The notes under the pieces were generated by a model. It did no database searches, was not told where the DNA came from, and saw only the letters and a program-made list of their open reading frames with translations. A stretch of 64,000 nucleotides of DNA from Actinernus sp. WN-2022 (taxonomy: Eukaryota; Cnidaria; Anthozoa; Actiniaria; Actinernidae): the NCBI GenBank assembly GCA_030867875.1, contig JAOWCC010000444.1, forward strand, positions 310,001-374,000, read 5' to 3'. Made by a program: the position numbers and the translations under genes. Of this stretch, positions 12,640-24,789 are shown piece after piece (within the stretch, counting starts at the first letter, position 1; each line of letters begins with the position of its first letter).

Positions 12640-13245
12640 ATCACAAAAAAGTGAATGAGATGTGCATTTCCAAGATGCGATTTGCTAATCGAGCTTAGAG
12701 AATACTCGTTCCGGTATCATGTAAACACCCCCTCAGACGATAGTTTGATCATAGACATATTTTATGTGGATCCTTACGCAGCCAGTGCGTCTCGGATGTG
12801 AACCAAATACTATTTACACATATACTAAATAACATATTTTAGGTTAAAATAAATATAACACTATCATTTCTAATTTTGAGACATTCAAAAATAAATTTGG
12901 CAATTAGATTTTGAATTGGATTAGGTGGATCAATAAAATGTAGAAATAATTCAAATTCACCGTAACTTTACACGTTTCCCTTTAAGATTTCGTCTAATGA
13001 TTTCAAAAGATGGTCCCGCACATAATTGTATTGAGGGCATCTGATTATAACGTGCCTTTCATCCTCAGTTTCTTTTAAACATATTGGGCATAGCCTTTTT
13101 TTATACGAAGTTTAGTTAGTGTTATTCGATGTTTCGTCATACGGCTCAATGACCATTTTTAATCATTACGCATGAGAGATAAATGAGCATTAGCAAATCG
13201 CATCTTGGAAATGCACATCTCACTTTTTTGTGGTATAAATTAAGT
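12640..13245. repeat. Inverted repeat with ~50-bp arms
   Basis: The sequence around 12643-12696 (TGAGATGTGCATTTCCAAGA, then TGCGATTTGCTAAT) returns as its reverse complement at 13187-13240 (ATTAGCAAATCGCATC, then TTGGAAATGCACATCTCA). The spacer of about 500 bases has no gene. It may be a decayed terminal-inverted-repeat element. Confidence 0.6.
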
Positions 13246-13359
13246 GCGTGTTGGTTTCTGCTATCGTACTTACGCGAGACGTTAATCGTTGAATCCTCTT
13301 CATCTGTTTGCTTTATTAAAAACAATATGTATATTAGATGACTTAGCATGATTTCTATT

Positions 13360-14475
13360 TAACAATTAGGCTCGAGATTTCCTATGATCTGATAGTTAAT
13401 GAGGAGTCTTTTTTCGATCAGATCATAGAAATCGAGAGCGAGTAGTCTAATTGTTTTAGTAGAAACCAACTAGTTTTTACGAGCTTTTGCGCTCAATTTT
13501 GCATTGGCTACTCGCTATCTATCACTATTAGATAGTGAGTAGCTTAGCCAATCAGATTGCAGAATTGGTTTCTACAAAATGAAATTAGTATAGAGATCAA
13601 ATACTGCAATGTGATTGGCCAAGCTACTCACTATCTATCAGGAATAGCGATTAAATCCCTCTTATATCTGCAATTTTCCGCTTTGACCAATCAGAAGCCA
13701 CGAAACACTCAGCTTTAATTGATAAGGTACAGATGGCGGATTGGCTCTAAAACGACTTTTCCAATAAGAAAACAGTGGATTCGCTTATGCCTACGGAGTA
13801 TGACATCAATTCCAAATTTAAAGCAAAATATTTTCATTCTCGTTTACTTTGAGCGTTTGTTTACCATGTCATCGAGCTCGATCATATCAACTGGGGGATG
13901 TCTGCGACTAAAAGAATGCATGACTGCCTGAAACATTTAGTGAGCTTTGACGTCTTTGAACCAAAAAAGTTGTTTGTATGTGCATGTGGAAAACTAGTTG
14001 GAATATACTCGCCGAAGACCCCTCGTTAATTATCAGATCTTAGCATAACACAGCCGCCGACTATTGGAAAAGCTCGCAATCTAATTGGCTAGACCAGTGA
14101 CATCTGTCGGTCGATTAATGTCATGGTTACAAGATCTAGTGCACTCAGAACGAAAATTGATTGTTTAGTGAGGTTTCTTCACGGCCAAATGCTAGTCGAT
14201 TTCTAAGTTGAAAGAATGGCAGCTGTGCTGTGGTAACACAATTAGACGGGCTTGCTCTGGATCGGTTTCTATCGACTGCGCCCCTCACCAACTATCAGTC
14301 GTTAGCATAACACAGCCGCCGACTATTGGCACATTTCGCAAGGTTTTATTCGCGGTTTTCTCGATGTTAGTTGATTGCTAAGTCGCATGATAAAACGGCA
14401 GCTGTGCTATGCTAACACAATTAGACTGCTCGCTCTCGGTTTCTACCTTGTGCTTGCAGTCTAATCGTTAAATAG
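13360..14475. repeat. Cluster of short palindromes around CTACTCGCTATCTA / TAGCATAACACAGC
   Basis: Several related blocks occur. GCTACTCGCTATCTATCACT (13508) is followed by its inverse ATAGTGAGTAGC, and another copy lies near 13622. TTAGCATAACACAGCCGCCG occurs at 14041 and 14303. Inverted relatives around CAGCTGTG...TAACACAATTAGAC lie at 14221 and 14399. A related block (CAATCTGATTGGCTGAGCTC) is at 38711. These are fragments of one or two dispersed palindromic element families, with no coding potential. Confidence 0.6.
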
Positions 14476-14479
14476 AAAC

Positions 14480-15285
14480 ATTGAGCTTGCACGCATATAT
14501 AGTCTAAATAGTAAGATTTTTATCTTTATTTATCTTTGTTTTCCTTTAATATCACCTGTAACTTTTTTTATTGAACTTGTGCAAATAAACTAAAACTGAA
14601 ACTAGAACAACGAAAAATGATGTAATCTGTTCAAATAATGCACAAACCTGACTTACCGCGACACGCCCTGATCTGCCGTGCTGGCCGAATACTGCAAAAA
14701 GCAAAAAAAAAATTGTAATAGCATACATGTCCCAGAGAGCCAGAGAATGCATTTTTTTTATATTGTACGACTATGACGTAATTTTACCATATAAGGTCAT
14801 AAAAATGGACTGAAATCCCAGCTTATTGCACACGACACTTTACTGAGTAACACGGAATTTAGTGTTACCCAACAGTAAACCAGCCAAACCAGTTTGTTAC
14901 AGACCGCGCACATTAACAGCGCGCCACAATTGAAAATGTTTCACTTAAACCATATGGATTTTTTTACAACGTAAAAACATCCGATGATATGTATCGTACA
15001 ATAAATCTCTTTTTACTGAATGACCCTGAGGACAAGTTTATTATTCTTAGAAAGGTCACAATACTTAGTCGCAATTATTATACTAAATTCATTTGCCGTT
15101 TTTTCGTATAAATTACTGTATGAGATGTTATAGTTCGCTTATTTTCAAAACCTTATGGTTCTGACTGAATGACCCTGGTTGTTCTTAGAAAGAATCACAC
15201 ACATTAGTATGCAATTATGTGGTTAAATAATATTAGAAAGAGCATGCGTAGACTTTAATTGATCACGTTTATGTGTTCTAGTATG
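14480..15285. other. No recognisable gene
   Basis: AT-rich, with only short chance frames. The phrase ACTGAATGACCCTG occurs twice, near 15016 and 15162, in similar context, so it may be an old diverged duplication. Confidence 0.4.
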
Positions 15286-15290
15286 ATCCC

Positions 15291-15636
15291 ACATTGACGA
15301 AGCATGCTCCAGATGTTAGATGAAAATGCCTAATGCCTACCCTAATCGGACAGCTCTATGTACCCTGCATTGTGATCACAGAGAATTTAGAGTCCCTCGC
15401 AGTACAAAGAAAACCGAAGCTATCATGGTATACTTGACACAACTTATAAACTTATAAACTAACTTATAAACTACATTGACGAAGCATGCTCCAGATGTTA
15501 GATGAAAATGCCTAATGCCTACCCTAATCGGACAGCTCTATGTACCCTGCATTGTGATCACAGAGAATTTAGAGTCCCTCGCAGTACAAAGAAAACCGAA
15601 GCTATCATGGTATACTTGACACAACTTATAAACTAC
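15291..15636. repeat. 182-bp tandem duplication
   Basis: ACATTGACGAAGCATGCTCC begins at 15291 and again at 15473. The following roughly 160 bases, through GGTATACTTGACACAACTTA, match almost base for base. The junction carries extra copies of AACTTATAAACT, suggesting slippage or unequal exchange at that short repeat. No gene is evident. Confidence 0.9.
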
Positions 15637-15639
15637 ACT

Positions 15640-17335
15640 AGAATGGCAACCGTTGTTGTTACCATTATAATTACAATTAGGCAAATACTGATTGCTAACT
15701 TCGCCACGTGCCCAACATCCCAATATATATTAGCAAACCTTTCTTAAACAGCTTCCTTTTATCTATTGAAGCCCGGACTCTATCCTGGTGCTGATTTGTA
15801 CGCTGATTCTGCCATTGAAACACAACAAAAGTTAAAGTTAGAAATTTGAGAAACACCAATGCTCTCAGTCAGAGTGCACGCACTTTATAACCCGTGAAAA
15901 AAGTACCAATAATTTAGCGAGTAATCAAGTACTTTGTAATCTACTATTATAAAATTAATAGCTCAACTCAATAAATTGTGAAATCAAGCATAACGAAGTG
16001 ACCCATTTCTAAATATTGAATAAATTCTGAAATAAATTCTAAAAAAATCTACTTTTCGCGTGTAACAGTGTTTGACTGGGATTAACGGAGCAGCAGGGAT
16101 GCTATGAAACATTACGTCAAACTTATAGATTCATTAATTTTAAACTAGAGAGCAGTGAAACGTAACTTCCGGCCCCGAGTACTTGAATCAAACCTTTATC
16201 AGTTTGTTTGCTCGTCGTTTTCTTTTTTCTTTCCTGCTGCACTATGAATAAATTTAACTTTAGTGTTCTATCACTTAAAGAGCCACTACGACGAAAATTT
16301 AGCATTTCGATTTGCCACTTTTTCAGCGTCAATCGGTCAATCAGTATTAGAAATATCCGAAATAGTAAAAATATTCCCAACTGGAAGCCGTTCTCATTAT
16401 TCAGCGCGAAATAGTGTGCATAAAAAAAGTAGCCAACCTCGCAAAGATAAATATAACTTTCTTCTTGTGTACGTGAAGGCGTTTTTAATACGAAAATGCC
16501 TCCAAGGCGTTGTGTTCTGCAGGCGAGCTTTTGAGTATATGAATAACCCTTTGTATAAAGCTGAACAAAGAGAACGGTCTTCAGTAATGGCGGATGCTAC
16601 TTTTTTGTCTGGTATCTTAAGTTTCAGGTCTTTCATAAATATTTCAGAAATTCGATTTTATGCGCCGTGTTGAACCTCATTCAAAATGTCGGAATTAACC
16701 GCGAACTGGTCTACTGGCTTATACAGTTTGGTATTAAAATAAACTTAAGTACTACCGTAGTTTATTGAAAAAGGCACGAGGTTGTGAAGTGAGTTTATGA
16801 GTTACAGCTTTTGTTTCGAAAATTGTTCTAATTATTATCGCTTTTTATATTATATGCACTTATCAAAGGGGTGACCTAGGAGACATACGCGGGCATCCCA
16901 GGAGATTCGTTCACTTTTGTAGCCAGTTTTTTTTTCCCGGGACTGGATGCTTTTTGCACTTTACTCGAGGATACACAGGGGTAGGGATTATTGGCAGCTT
17001 TTTGTTAAAACATCCTGCCCTTGGGTATGGGGGGTTGGATGACATCATTGTACAAATGCCCGAGGGTTTGCCGGGATCGACAACGCCAGCTGCCGGTTTG
17101 AATTTTTTTTTCTCGTCAAACCTCAAGCCTTGTATTGCCGAACGAAAATCAGAGGGATTTACTTTACTTTCCAGCAAATATAAAACAGGACTTCACAATC
17201 CCCTAGCATTTCTCTGAAATTCTCATAACCTATATATAAAGTATTCTTCAAAGTTGATAACCCGCAACCAAGCTTTCTAAAACTACATGATGCCCCGTAT
17301 TTTTGACGACCCCCTTTGGCCCTAATAAATGAAAG
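15640..17335. other. Intergenic; a few short frames, none recognised
   Basis: Open frames of up to 136 codons occur on both strands (for example 16263-16673 plus and 16911-17177 minus) and overlap one another. They lack recognisable domains or convincing splice sites. I regard them as chance frames. Confidence 0.4.
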
Positions 17336-17380
17336 CCCCGTTACGTTCACGTTCTCTGTGAACGTAAAAACTCGGGGTTT
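17336..17380. repeat. Short hairpin
   Basis: CCCCGTTACGTTCACG, a short loop, then CGTGAACG-like sequence and CTCGGGG can fold into a stem around GTTCACGTTCTCTGTGAAC. Function is unknown; it may be the core of a palindromic element. Confidence 0.5.
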
Positions 17381-18378
17381 TCACGGAGTGATTTTGCTCT
17401 AAACGGCAAATATGTATGTGACTGTATGCATATTCTTCTTTGTAATTAAGTCTATTGTTTATGCCGTCGTCGTAAGTTCCCTATTCCCCGCCTACGCAGA
17501 CCACAGTGAATCATATCTCGGGATCTATTGAACCGATTTGGTTAGCTATAAAATGGAAAATTCACAGCAAAGTAAGTAAAACAACACTTGTAACATGCAG
17601 TTGTTTAATTGTGTCCTACTTTTGTATTGAGACAAAATTTCGACGAAAACCCCTATTTTAAGGTCAGTGGACGAAATGGAAGATAAACACGAGAGTGGGA
17701 TTACTCGGGCGAAACTGTTGACTCCATTCAATGTGTTCAATATTCGTACAAGTCGTATTAAACTGAACTAAACAAGGTACGTCCCGCTCTAAAGTAAGTA
17801 AAGTTTACGACTCCGTTTACAACCGAACGTTTCGATTTTTAAAGCGTCACTGAATAAATAAACGAGGAACACAATTCGCTGCGGGGTGGTGGGGAGGGGG
17901 TTGCGGTATCGAGATCATTGTGACACCGGCCCCCGAGGAAAATCACAACCCACTCAATCAAATGCAATGAATGAGACTTTGAAGTTCCTAAAATAATACG
18001 ACCCTCCACCTCAAAGGGGCATCCTAAAAACCTATGACCCCTCTAAATCGGCGTCCACAAAAACAGTGCCCCCCCCCCCCCCCCCCAATTACATAATCCC
18101 ATGTCCCCCAGTAAATTCCGATGGTCGTAAAACAATGGATGGGGACGCGGGGACATGACCTTAGAAACACAATATTTTTGACTACTAAAATATAAATCGA
18201 GTAATTATGTGTGTGTTCAGCGCATTGTTTTGTAACTGTTAGGAAAAACGTAACCTCACGAACCGACGCCATCTTGGAAAAGCCTCGTGCAGTTTTCCAG
18301 ACATTGTCTGTAAATTTGACTCGTTGTATGGAAAACTGAAAACACGATTGCACGCTTCCCAGCACAGGTAGTCTAGAA
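17381..18378. other. Intergenic with a poly-C tract
   Basis: No gene is seen. A run of C lies at about 18070-18086, and overlapping chance frames occur on the minus strand. The last bases (GTCTAGA) abut the 7-bp minisatellite. Confidence 0.5.
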
Positions 18379-19141
18379 ACCTAAGACCTAAGACCTAAGA
18401 CCTAAGACCTAAGACCTAAGACCTAAGACCTAAGACCTAAGACCTAAGACCTAAGACCTAAGACCTAAGACCTAAGACCTAAGACCTAAGACCTAAGACC
18501 TAAGACCTAAGACCTAAGACCTAAGACCTAAGACCTAAGACCTAAGACCTAAGACCTAAGACCTAAGACCTAAGACCTAAGACCTAAGACCTAAGACCTA
18601 AGACCTAAGACCTAAGACCTAAGACCTAAGACCTAAGACCTAAGACCTAAGACCTAAGACCTAAGACCTAAGACCTAAGACCTAAGACCTAAGACCTAAG
18701 ACCTAAGACCTAAGACCTAAGACCTAAGACCTAAGACCTAAGACCTAAGACCTAAGACCTAAGACCTAAGACCTAAGACCTAAGACCTAAGACCTAAGAC
18801 CTAAGACCTAAGACCTAAGACCTAAGACCTAAGACCTAAGACCTAAGACCTAAGACCTAAGACCTAAGACCTAAGACCTAAGACCTAAGACCTAAGACCT
18901 AAGACCTAAGACCTAAGACCTAAGACCTAAGACCTAAGACCTAAGACCTAAGACCTAAGACCTAAGACCTAAGACCTAAGACCTAAGACCTAAGACCTAA
19001 GACCTAAGACCTAAGACCTAAGACCTAAGACCTAAGACCTAAGACCTAAGACCTAAGACCTAAGACCTAAGACCTAAGACCTAAGACCTAAGACCTAAGA
19101 CCTAAGACCTAAGACCTAAGACCGAAGACCGAAGACCGAAG
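18379..19141. repeat. Perfect 7-bp minisatellite (ACCTAAG)106 plus three ACCGAAG
   Basis: From 18379 to 19120 the 7-mer ACCTAAG repeats with no interruption I can find. 742 bases divide exactly into 106 copies, and the phase holds on every line I checked. The last three copies (19121-19141) are ACCGAAG, followed by a broken ACCGACA. On the other strand the unit is CTTAGGT, close to but not the same as the animal telomere unit TTAGGG. Perfect homogeneity indicates very recent expansion. Length is probably polymorphic and could be affected by assembly. Confidence 0.98.
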
Positions 19142-19149
19142 ACCGACAG

Positions 19150-19570
19150 ATAGTTGAACTGTGATGAGAAATGATTGGCCAAGAGCTCGCTAATTGTTGG
19201 AGAGACGGGGCTTCAGATTCACGCACGACAGACGGCTAGATTTCTAAAATGCTATTTTCTACGCTTTCGATTTTCAACCAAAATAGAGTTTTAAAAAAGC
19301 TCCCACTCAAGAGGAATTTAGTCAATTTGTTTGAAATTTTCACAAAATGTCAATTGATATCTCCGCTGTACAATCCTATCGGCGAATTGGAAAATTCTAA
19401 AAATAGAGCTCTTGACGGCGTTTTCCGCAAATCTACTCTGATTATTTTTCGCCTTTTCACGGAGAGCATGATAACTTTTGAACTAAATCGAATTTTGAAA
19501 TTCCCCGACACAGTTTTGTAATACGATTCCTCTAAAATGCGACAAAGCAAACAGATTTTAAAACTTTAAA
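19150..19570. other. No recognised gene
   Basis: Overlapping frames on both strands (19249-19521 plus, 19350-19550 minus) have no recognisable domain. This stretch may be the left part of the dispersed repeat that follows. Confidence 0.35.
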
Positions 19571-19574
19571 ATAT

Positions 19575-19792
19575 TTTCGGATTCGGAGCTTCTGAAAGCC
19601 ATCTCACTAGATCCGAGAAACGGGATCGCGGAAAATTCGAGATTTTCAAAGAACTCAAAACTTTTTATGTATTCTTGTAACCAATCTTATAAGCTTTAAA
19701 ATGATACATGGATAATTTATCTACGATGTTTCCTTGAGGCGCTACACAATTTAGACTGGAAACGCACCCTGAAGGTATCCAGTAACCTTAAT
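19575..19792. repeat. Dispersed repeat, copy A (TTAA-ended element family)
   Basis: From TTCGGAGCTTCTGAAAGCCA to GGTATCCAGTAACCTTAA this region matches 62160-62370 closely. In that second copy the ends are inverted repeats bounded by TTAA. Only the right terminus is clear here; the left one is lost or was never present. Confidence 0.75.
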
Positions 19793-20992
19793 TGGTGAAG
19801 GTTGTAGGTACTCCGTATGGCTCCTGGGGTGGGCTAATCAATTTTCTGCAAGACACTGATAATTTTGCCATAAAAAATGGTTTTTAGGAAGATTTGATTT
19901 TTCTACCCCAACCACCCCCACCCCCCCCCCCCCCCCCCCCCCCCCCCTCCCCCATACTTTATGACCAGTCCCCAAAACACGCGCCAACTCCCGCGTCAGC
20001 AGACATCGAACGATATCATTGGCTTGTTGACACTTCGTAACTTTCACTCGGAATAGCTACATTTTGTGAAGTAGTACACTCTCGCGTGGATTCTGTTTTC
20101 TTGAAGATGAGAGTAAGTCCAACGAATACACGCGAATTTAGCGAACAGAGCGCCACGTAATAGCAAGCCAGCACTCACAGGTAAGTTAAGGATCTCGGTT
20201 GTATACACGTGAGCCAGTTGTGCAACTTGTGCACGCCAGCTTCTTTGAAGCACAGTTTGTTGATTAGAAGAGATTTTAAATTGCAGGATTCGGCTAAACT
20301 TTCACATTCTGTTTTGCTTTCGAATAGGCTTGTGACACATTGTTGCTCATCATTTAAGGGGTTTCATCCACGTTACTGCATAAAGCTTTCGAAATACAGT
20401 AGTCTTGAATAGCATGTGACTTATATCGATGGAAAGTTTGCTCCCTAGACGCGAAAACCAGACGATATAATCTCGATAGTTTCGCCCGCGTCACTGACGA
20501 GTTTCATAAAATGAGAGAAAAAGTAACGTTACGTTACTTGACAATCAGTATGTCATTTTATTTCATTCCGTAAGATGTGAACGATGTTCGAGTTTATTTT
20601 GATGCAAATAGTTTCATCCGAAGTTTCCCGACACATTGTAAATATTTCAGTTTTACTCCAATTTGGCCGGCTGGGGATAAAATTTTAACCCAACATTTAT
20701 ACAAGTCTATACAAATTACTGTGGCAAGTTTTCTTTAACTCTGAAAAATATGTATAGACTGGTTAAAAATAAAGCTGTTTTAGAGTTACAGACAAATAAT
20801 GCATTATTGTGTTAAAACCCTAGTTTCGTTATCCTATATATATATAATTATACCATGCGTCTGTGACGAAAATGTAACGTTTCCGATCTGATGATGAATT
20901 TTGTCTTCAGTTCAGAGTGAGAACTACATGTATAGAAATAATATAAAAAGGTAGTACTTGAAATATAAACCTTCAACATACACTTTAACAGA
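19793..20992. other. Intergenic with long poly-C tract
   Basis: A C tract of about 28 bases lies near 19917-19947. Small frames at 20044-20253 (minus) and 20209-20412 (plus) show no known domain. A GT-rich donor-like GGTAAGTTAAG lies at 20179, but I could not chain it into a gene. Confidence 0.35.
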
Positions 20993-21158
20993 CAGGGTTG
21001 TCAGTAGAAGTCGGCAACCGGCGGTTTTCCGCCATGTGCACCAAAAATGCGCCACATGTATAATTATGCATGACTTTTTAAGCATACGATTCTCATACAT
21101 TTGCTGCATGTTTCATGTTTCACTGGCTGTTCATACCAAAATTCTACTGAAAACCCTA
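20993..21158. mobile_element. hAT-like MITE, diverged copy
   Basis: It starts CAGGGTTGTCAGTAGAAGTC and ends with CTACTGAAAACCCT, an imperfect inverted repeat. The start matches the better preserved copy at 50409-50577 (CAGGGTTTTCAATAGAAGCC). The body is diverged and no target duplication is visible. It is non-coding. Confidence 0.55.
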
Positions 21159-21159
21159 C

Positions 21160-22490
21160 TTAGAGGTACAATACATGTACAATGTATTTAAGAAATCTTC
21201 TACACTGCAGTATTTTAAAACTGCTTAATTTGAAGTACATAAACGCGCGAATTAAAGGCCCTGTTTGTGTGAAGAAAAGACCCGGGTCACCGAGCCTACT
21301 TTTCTTCAAATATAAACACCAAGGGCCTAAAGATATCTGTTTTAGCTTTACTTTAATTGTTGAAGAGTTTATATTAACCAGAAAACTTGAAAATATTTCC
21401 TACTATATGAACTACAATCATGAAAAGGGTTCCTGAAATATTGTCTGAAATGTAAGGTCCGTGATATGCAATATTATTGCTCACTAATTGTAAAATATAC
21501 AATGTAGAACGGTTGCTCAACCACAGTTCATATATATATAATAATTGAATTACTTTGTCAGCCAAGAAGCTGAACCAAATGCAATCACATGTAGAAATGT
21601 ACAAATAAGGTACATGTCCGGGGTACATGTATGGTCAAAAAGCAGCTGAAGTTTCTTTCACTCGATTGGAAGTACAATCAAGTTATTAATAAAACCCAAA
21701 CCAATTGCTGTATTTCATTTTATAATATAGGTACGATAGTATACGTGCACTAAAAAGCCATGTTTTATCAGAGCATATAACATGGTTTGCCGTGTTTTAT
21801 TGTTTTCAACTGGTGGTTTCCTTTCCACACGCGTAAATCTATATCATAAAACAAATAAAGAACGCCTTAATCTACTGAATTTGGTGGCTTTATTACATCT
21901 ATTTTCTGTCTGTGAAATGTGTTTATTTGCGACTTCCTTTGTGCTTTAGGCTTAACATTTACATGCGTGCATGCAGGTATACCGGATCAAATTTGGATCC
22001 ATGCAGTACAAAACCGTGCTGGTACAGCTTGGACTGTGTACATCATGGTATGGTACTGGTACCTTTTTAAGCATTTGTTTACATGGTATCGGATTGATGG
22101 GAGTAGCTGTCCCCTGTTTTTACCATTCACGCTTGTGCTGAATGCACAAGACATTTCAAAATGGCATGAAAGAAGATCTTCAGAGGAGAAAAAATCTTTA
22201 TGGACAGATGTAGAACTCTCACTTATTCACCCAAAATCAAGACAAGCAGATCAATTGCTATCTGTCTTCTCATGTTATTATTCCGCTTTTGTCTTCGAAT
22301 AGGGTGAAAATACACAGACGAACCCAAAACACTATACCGAGCTAGGTAACCAAGCTATAGGAAGCAAAACGTAAGTATAGGGTCCAAGCCTCAACTGTGC
22401 AGTCAGTACAAAAACAGACTGGTCAAGGTGTTTCCATAATGCTGGCATATTTTCTGATCTGCATGTACCTGCAGCTTTGTCAGGGTTGCC
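21160..22490. other. Intergenic; one unassigned plus-strand frame
   Basis: The longest frame (21919-22302, 127 codons) contains SKWHERRSSEEKKSLW and SRQADQLL near its end, but I recognise no family and see no supporting splice sites. The rest is AT-rich with no RNA gene. Confidence 0.35.
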
Positions 22491-22830
22491 ACAGCTAGGT
22501 CATGCAGGGAAAACTCCGGAAAAAAATTTTTTTTTCAAGGTCAGGGAATTTTGCATCTGGTCAGGGAAATTCTAAATTTCTTGTCAAAGTCAGGGAATTT
22601 TATTTTCCAGTTGCCACAAGGGCTCGTAATGCCTGAAAATGTCTGCGAAGGGAGGCTACAGGTTTTGATAATGACTTTTGTTTTGGACGAGGGAATGTTG
22701 AACAGTCTTGTCATTATGGTCAGTGAAAATTGTTTTCTGGTCAGTAAAAAGTCAAATAATTTTTTTTGGCATGGCAAAACTTCCATGGATAGGTGGTACA
22801 AAATTCATCTGGATATTGGAGATCAGTGTA
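22480..22830. mobile_element. CAGGG-type repeat with GTCAGGGAA motifs
   Basis: GTCAGGGTTGCCAC (22478) is followed by TCAGGGAATTTT, TCAGGGAAATTC and TCAGGGAATTTTA in close succession. CAGGGTTGCCAC is typical of hAT-like termini. No transposase is visible, and I did not find a clean opposite terminus. Confidence 0.4.
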
Positions 22831-22954
22831 CTGACAATAATTAAGGCCTATCTAGTACAAATTTTGTACCACATATATACGTACTGTACATCCAAGTTGA
22901 TCAGGTACTGTACCATGTAAACTTAGCCTTAGTACTTCTATACACCTCTCTAGA

Positions 22955-24419
22955 CAGGGCCTCTGACAGAGTGCGAGGGTGCGATTTCGCACTATTGGCT
23001 TAAAATCGCACCCAATCGCACTATTGTACTATTTTCGCACAATAATACAAAATTCGCTTTGAAAGTCCCTAAATTTGCGTAATTGTTCTTATTACATAAT
23101 TGTACAGACACCATTTTCGATTTCAAGTGGATTTGTATGCTTTTGAGAACAATTTACCTTCGTAAACAATGAAACAAGGTCAGCTTTGTTCGTGGTCCGA
23201 CTTCTGTATCAAAAACCAGCCAGGCGTTCCATACGTAATATTGCGGGAAGCTGGGCACTAGTTTTCATTCTAACAAGACATGCTATTGCACGTGCCAATC
23301 TAAATTGTCTGTGATGTCACAATACTAATTGAGTTTACAACTTCCAACTTTGAAGAATTCCCACGGGGGTTGAATGGGCTCGCAGTCTTTATGTAAATCG
23401 AGCTTAGTTTCTTCTTTTTTTCAGGCTAAATAGAGGAAGTGTTTTTTTTCTTTGGAAACAAAGATGTTAAGTTTTGGAAGTATCATGCAACACCACAAAT
23501 AATAAATCTTTGATACAAAACGAGGGTTGATTTCACCCGCTTTATTTCTCAAGAGCTACATACTTGAACATTTTGTATTTACTGTTTGTATTTTACAGAC
23601 ATGTCAGCATACGATTACAATCTACTAACTCGGGCGTGATTTGCATGATTTGCGCGATGGAAAAGGGGCGCGATTGGCGCGATGGAAAAAGGGCGCGATT
23701 GGCGCGAAATGCGTGATTTGCGCGACCGAAGGCAAAAAAGGCACGACGAAAGCTTGGAACGAGTGTTTTTATCCGACATTGATTATTTTCTAACGCTAGT
23801 TTTTAACTGATATTTCTTTTGAAGAAAGCATAAAGTACAAGAAAACCACAACGTTTTGTGGCGAATTTCAAGTGCACTTCACCTCAAAGTACATATGCAA
23901 ATTTTCTTCTCCGATATTTCTTAAACGATAAAAAATCATTGCGATGTGGAGTAAAAATCGGGTGGAAAATGACGAACTTTTTCAGACAGAATTCGAACAA
24001 ATTCGTTAGTTTTTTCAAATAAAACCATTTTCGAAAGTATTTTGCTCGTTTTTCTGTGCACCTAGACTGAAGTTTTATTTTCTGAAGTCCTAGGATTATA
24101 GGATGTTTAGATTTTGAGAAAAATTATCAAACGTAGCGTTAGAATTTTATGTTACGCTTGTGTACACCAACTCCGTGCACAAGGCCTTTTCTTCAGTCTT
24201 TTCATTTCGTTTCGTGTGATTTTACTATATTACACCCTCTTACTGACATCAGGAAGGCAAAAACGAGTTGTTTTCTACCCTAATAACGATTTGCAGAGAA
24301 TATAAACAAGCCTAAAAAAATCGCACTATTTTCCGCACTATTGAGCTTTTTTTCCGCACTATTTGACAAATATTTCCGCACTAATTTCAATTTTTTTTCG
24401 CACTCTGTCAGAGGCCCTG
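22955..24419. mobile_element. Non-autonomous hAT-like transposon, 1465 bp
   Basis: The left end CAGGGCCTCTGACAGAGTGC is repeated in reverse complement at the right end (GCACTCTGTCAGAGGCCCTG). CGCACTATT motifs recur inside both ends. TCTAGA flanks both sides, while the eight-base flanks agree only in those six bases, so the target duplication is decayed or partly palindromic. CAGGG termini fit the hAT superfamily. The interior has tandem-like blocks around GGCGCGATTGGCGCGA near 23640-23730 and no transposase frame. Confidence 0.8.
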
Positions 24420-24429
24420 TCTAGACTAT

Positions 24430-24785
24430 GATGCTATATGTCGTCAAACAATAAATTGTTTTGATGTGATGTGATAATGAAATAGATGTCATAATGAAAT
24501 AGGCCAAACAGGATTTTTCAGGGGGGAGGGGGGGTTGCAAAAAAGAAAATGTTTGAAATCTGACATGATGGCTGAAATTACGTTCGGTAGATGTTCTCGC
24601 AGATAAGCCGCACCCCCGATTTTAAACGAAAATTTTGGGTAAAAAGGTGCAGCTTATCCGTGAGTGAATACGGTATGTGTTTTTTCCAACTTACATTGTT
24701 AAATCCTAAATACTTAACATACAAATCCTCTTTAAGAGCTAGGCTTTATAAATTATTGATACATATTTGTTGTAGTTTCATTTGA
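24430..24785. other. Short repeats; AAGCCGCACC / GTGCAGCTTATCC inverted motif
   Basis: GCAGATAAGCCGCACCCCC near 24600 and GTGCAGCTTATCCGTGAGTG near 24647 form a small inverted pair. A G-rich tract lies at 24520. Likely a short MITE; non-coding. Confidence 0.4.
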
Positions 24786-24789
24786 TGAG

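Noticed and set aside
16263..16673. 136-codon plus-strand frame
   Set aside because: It overlaps two other frames on both strands in AT-rich sequence, and has no domain, splice support or repeats in the window.
18379..19141. True telomere or chromosome end
   Set aside because: The unit is ACCTAAG, not the CCCTAA expected for animal telomeres, and unique sequence continues on both sides.
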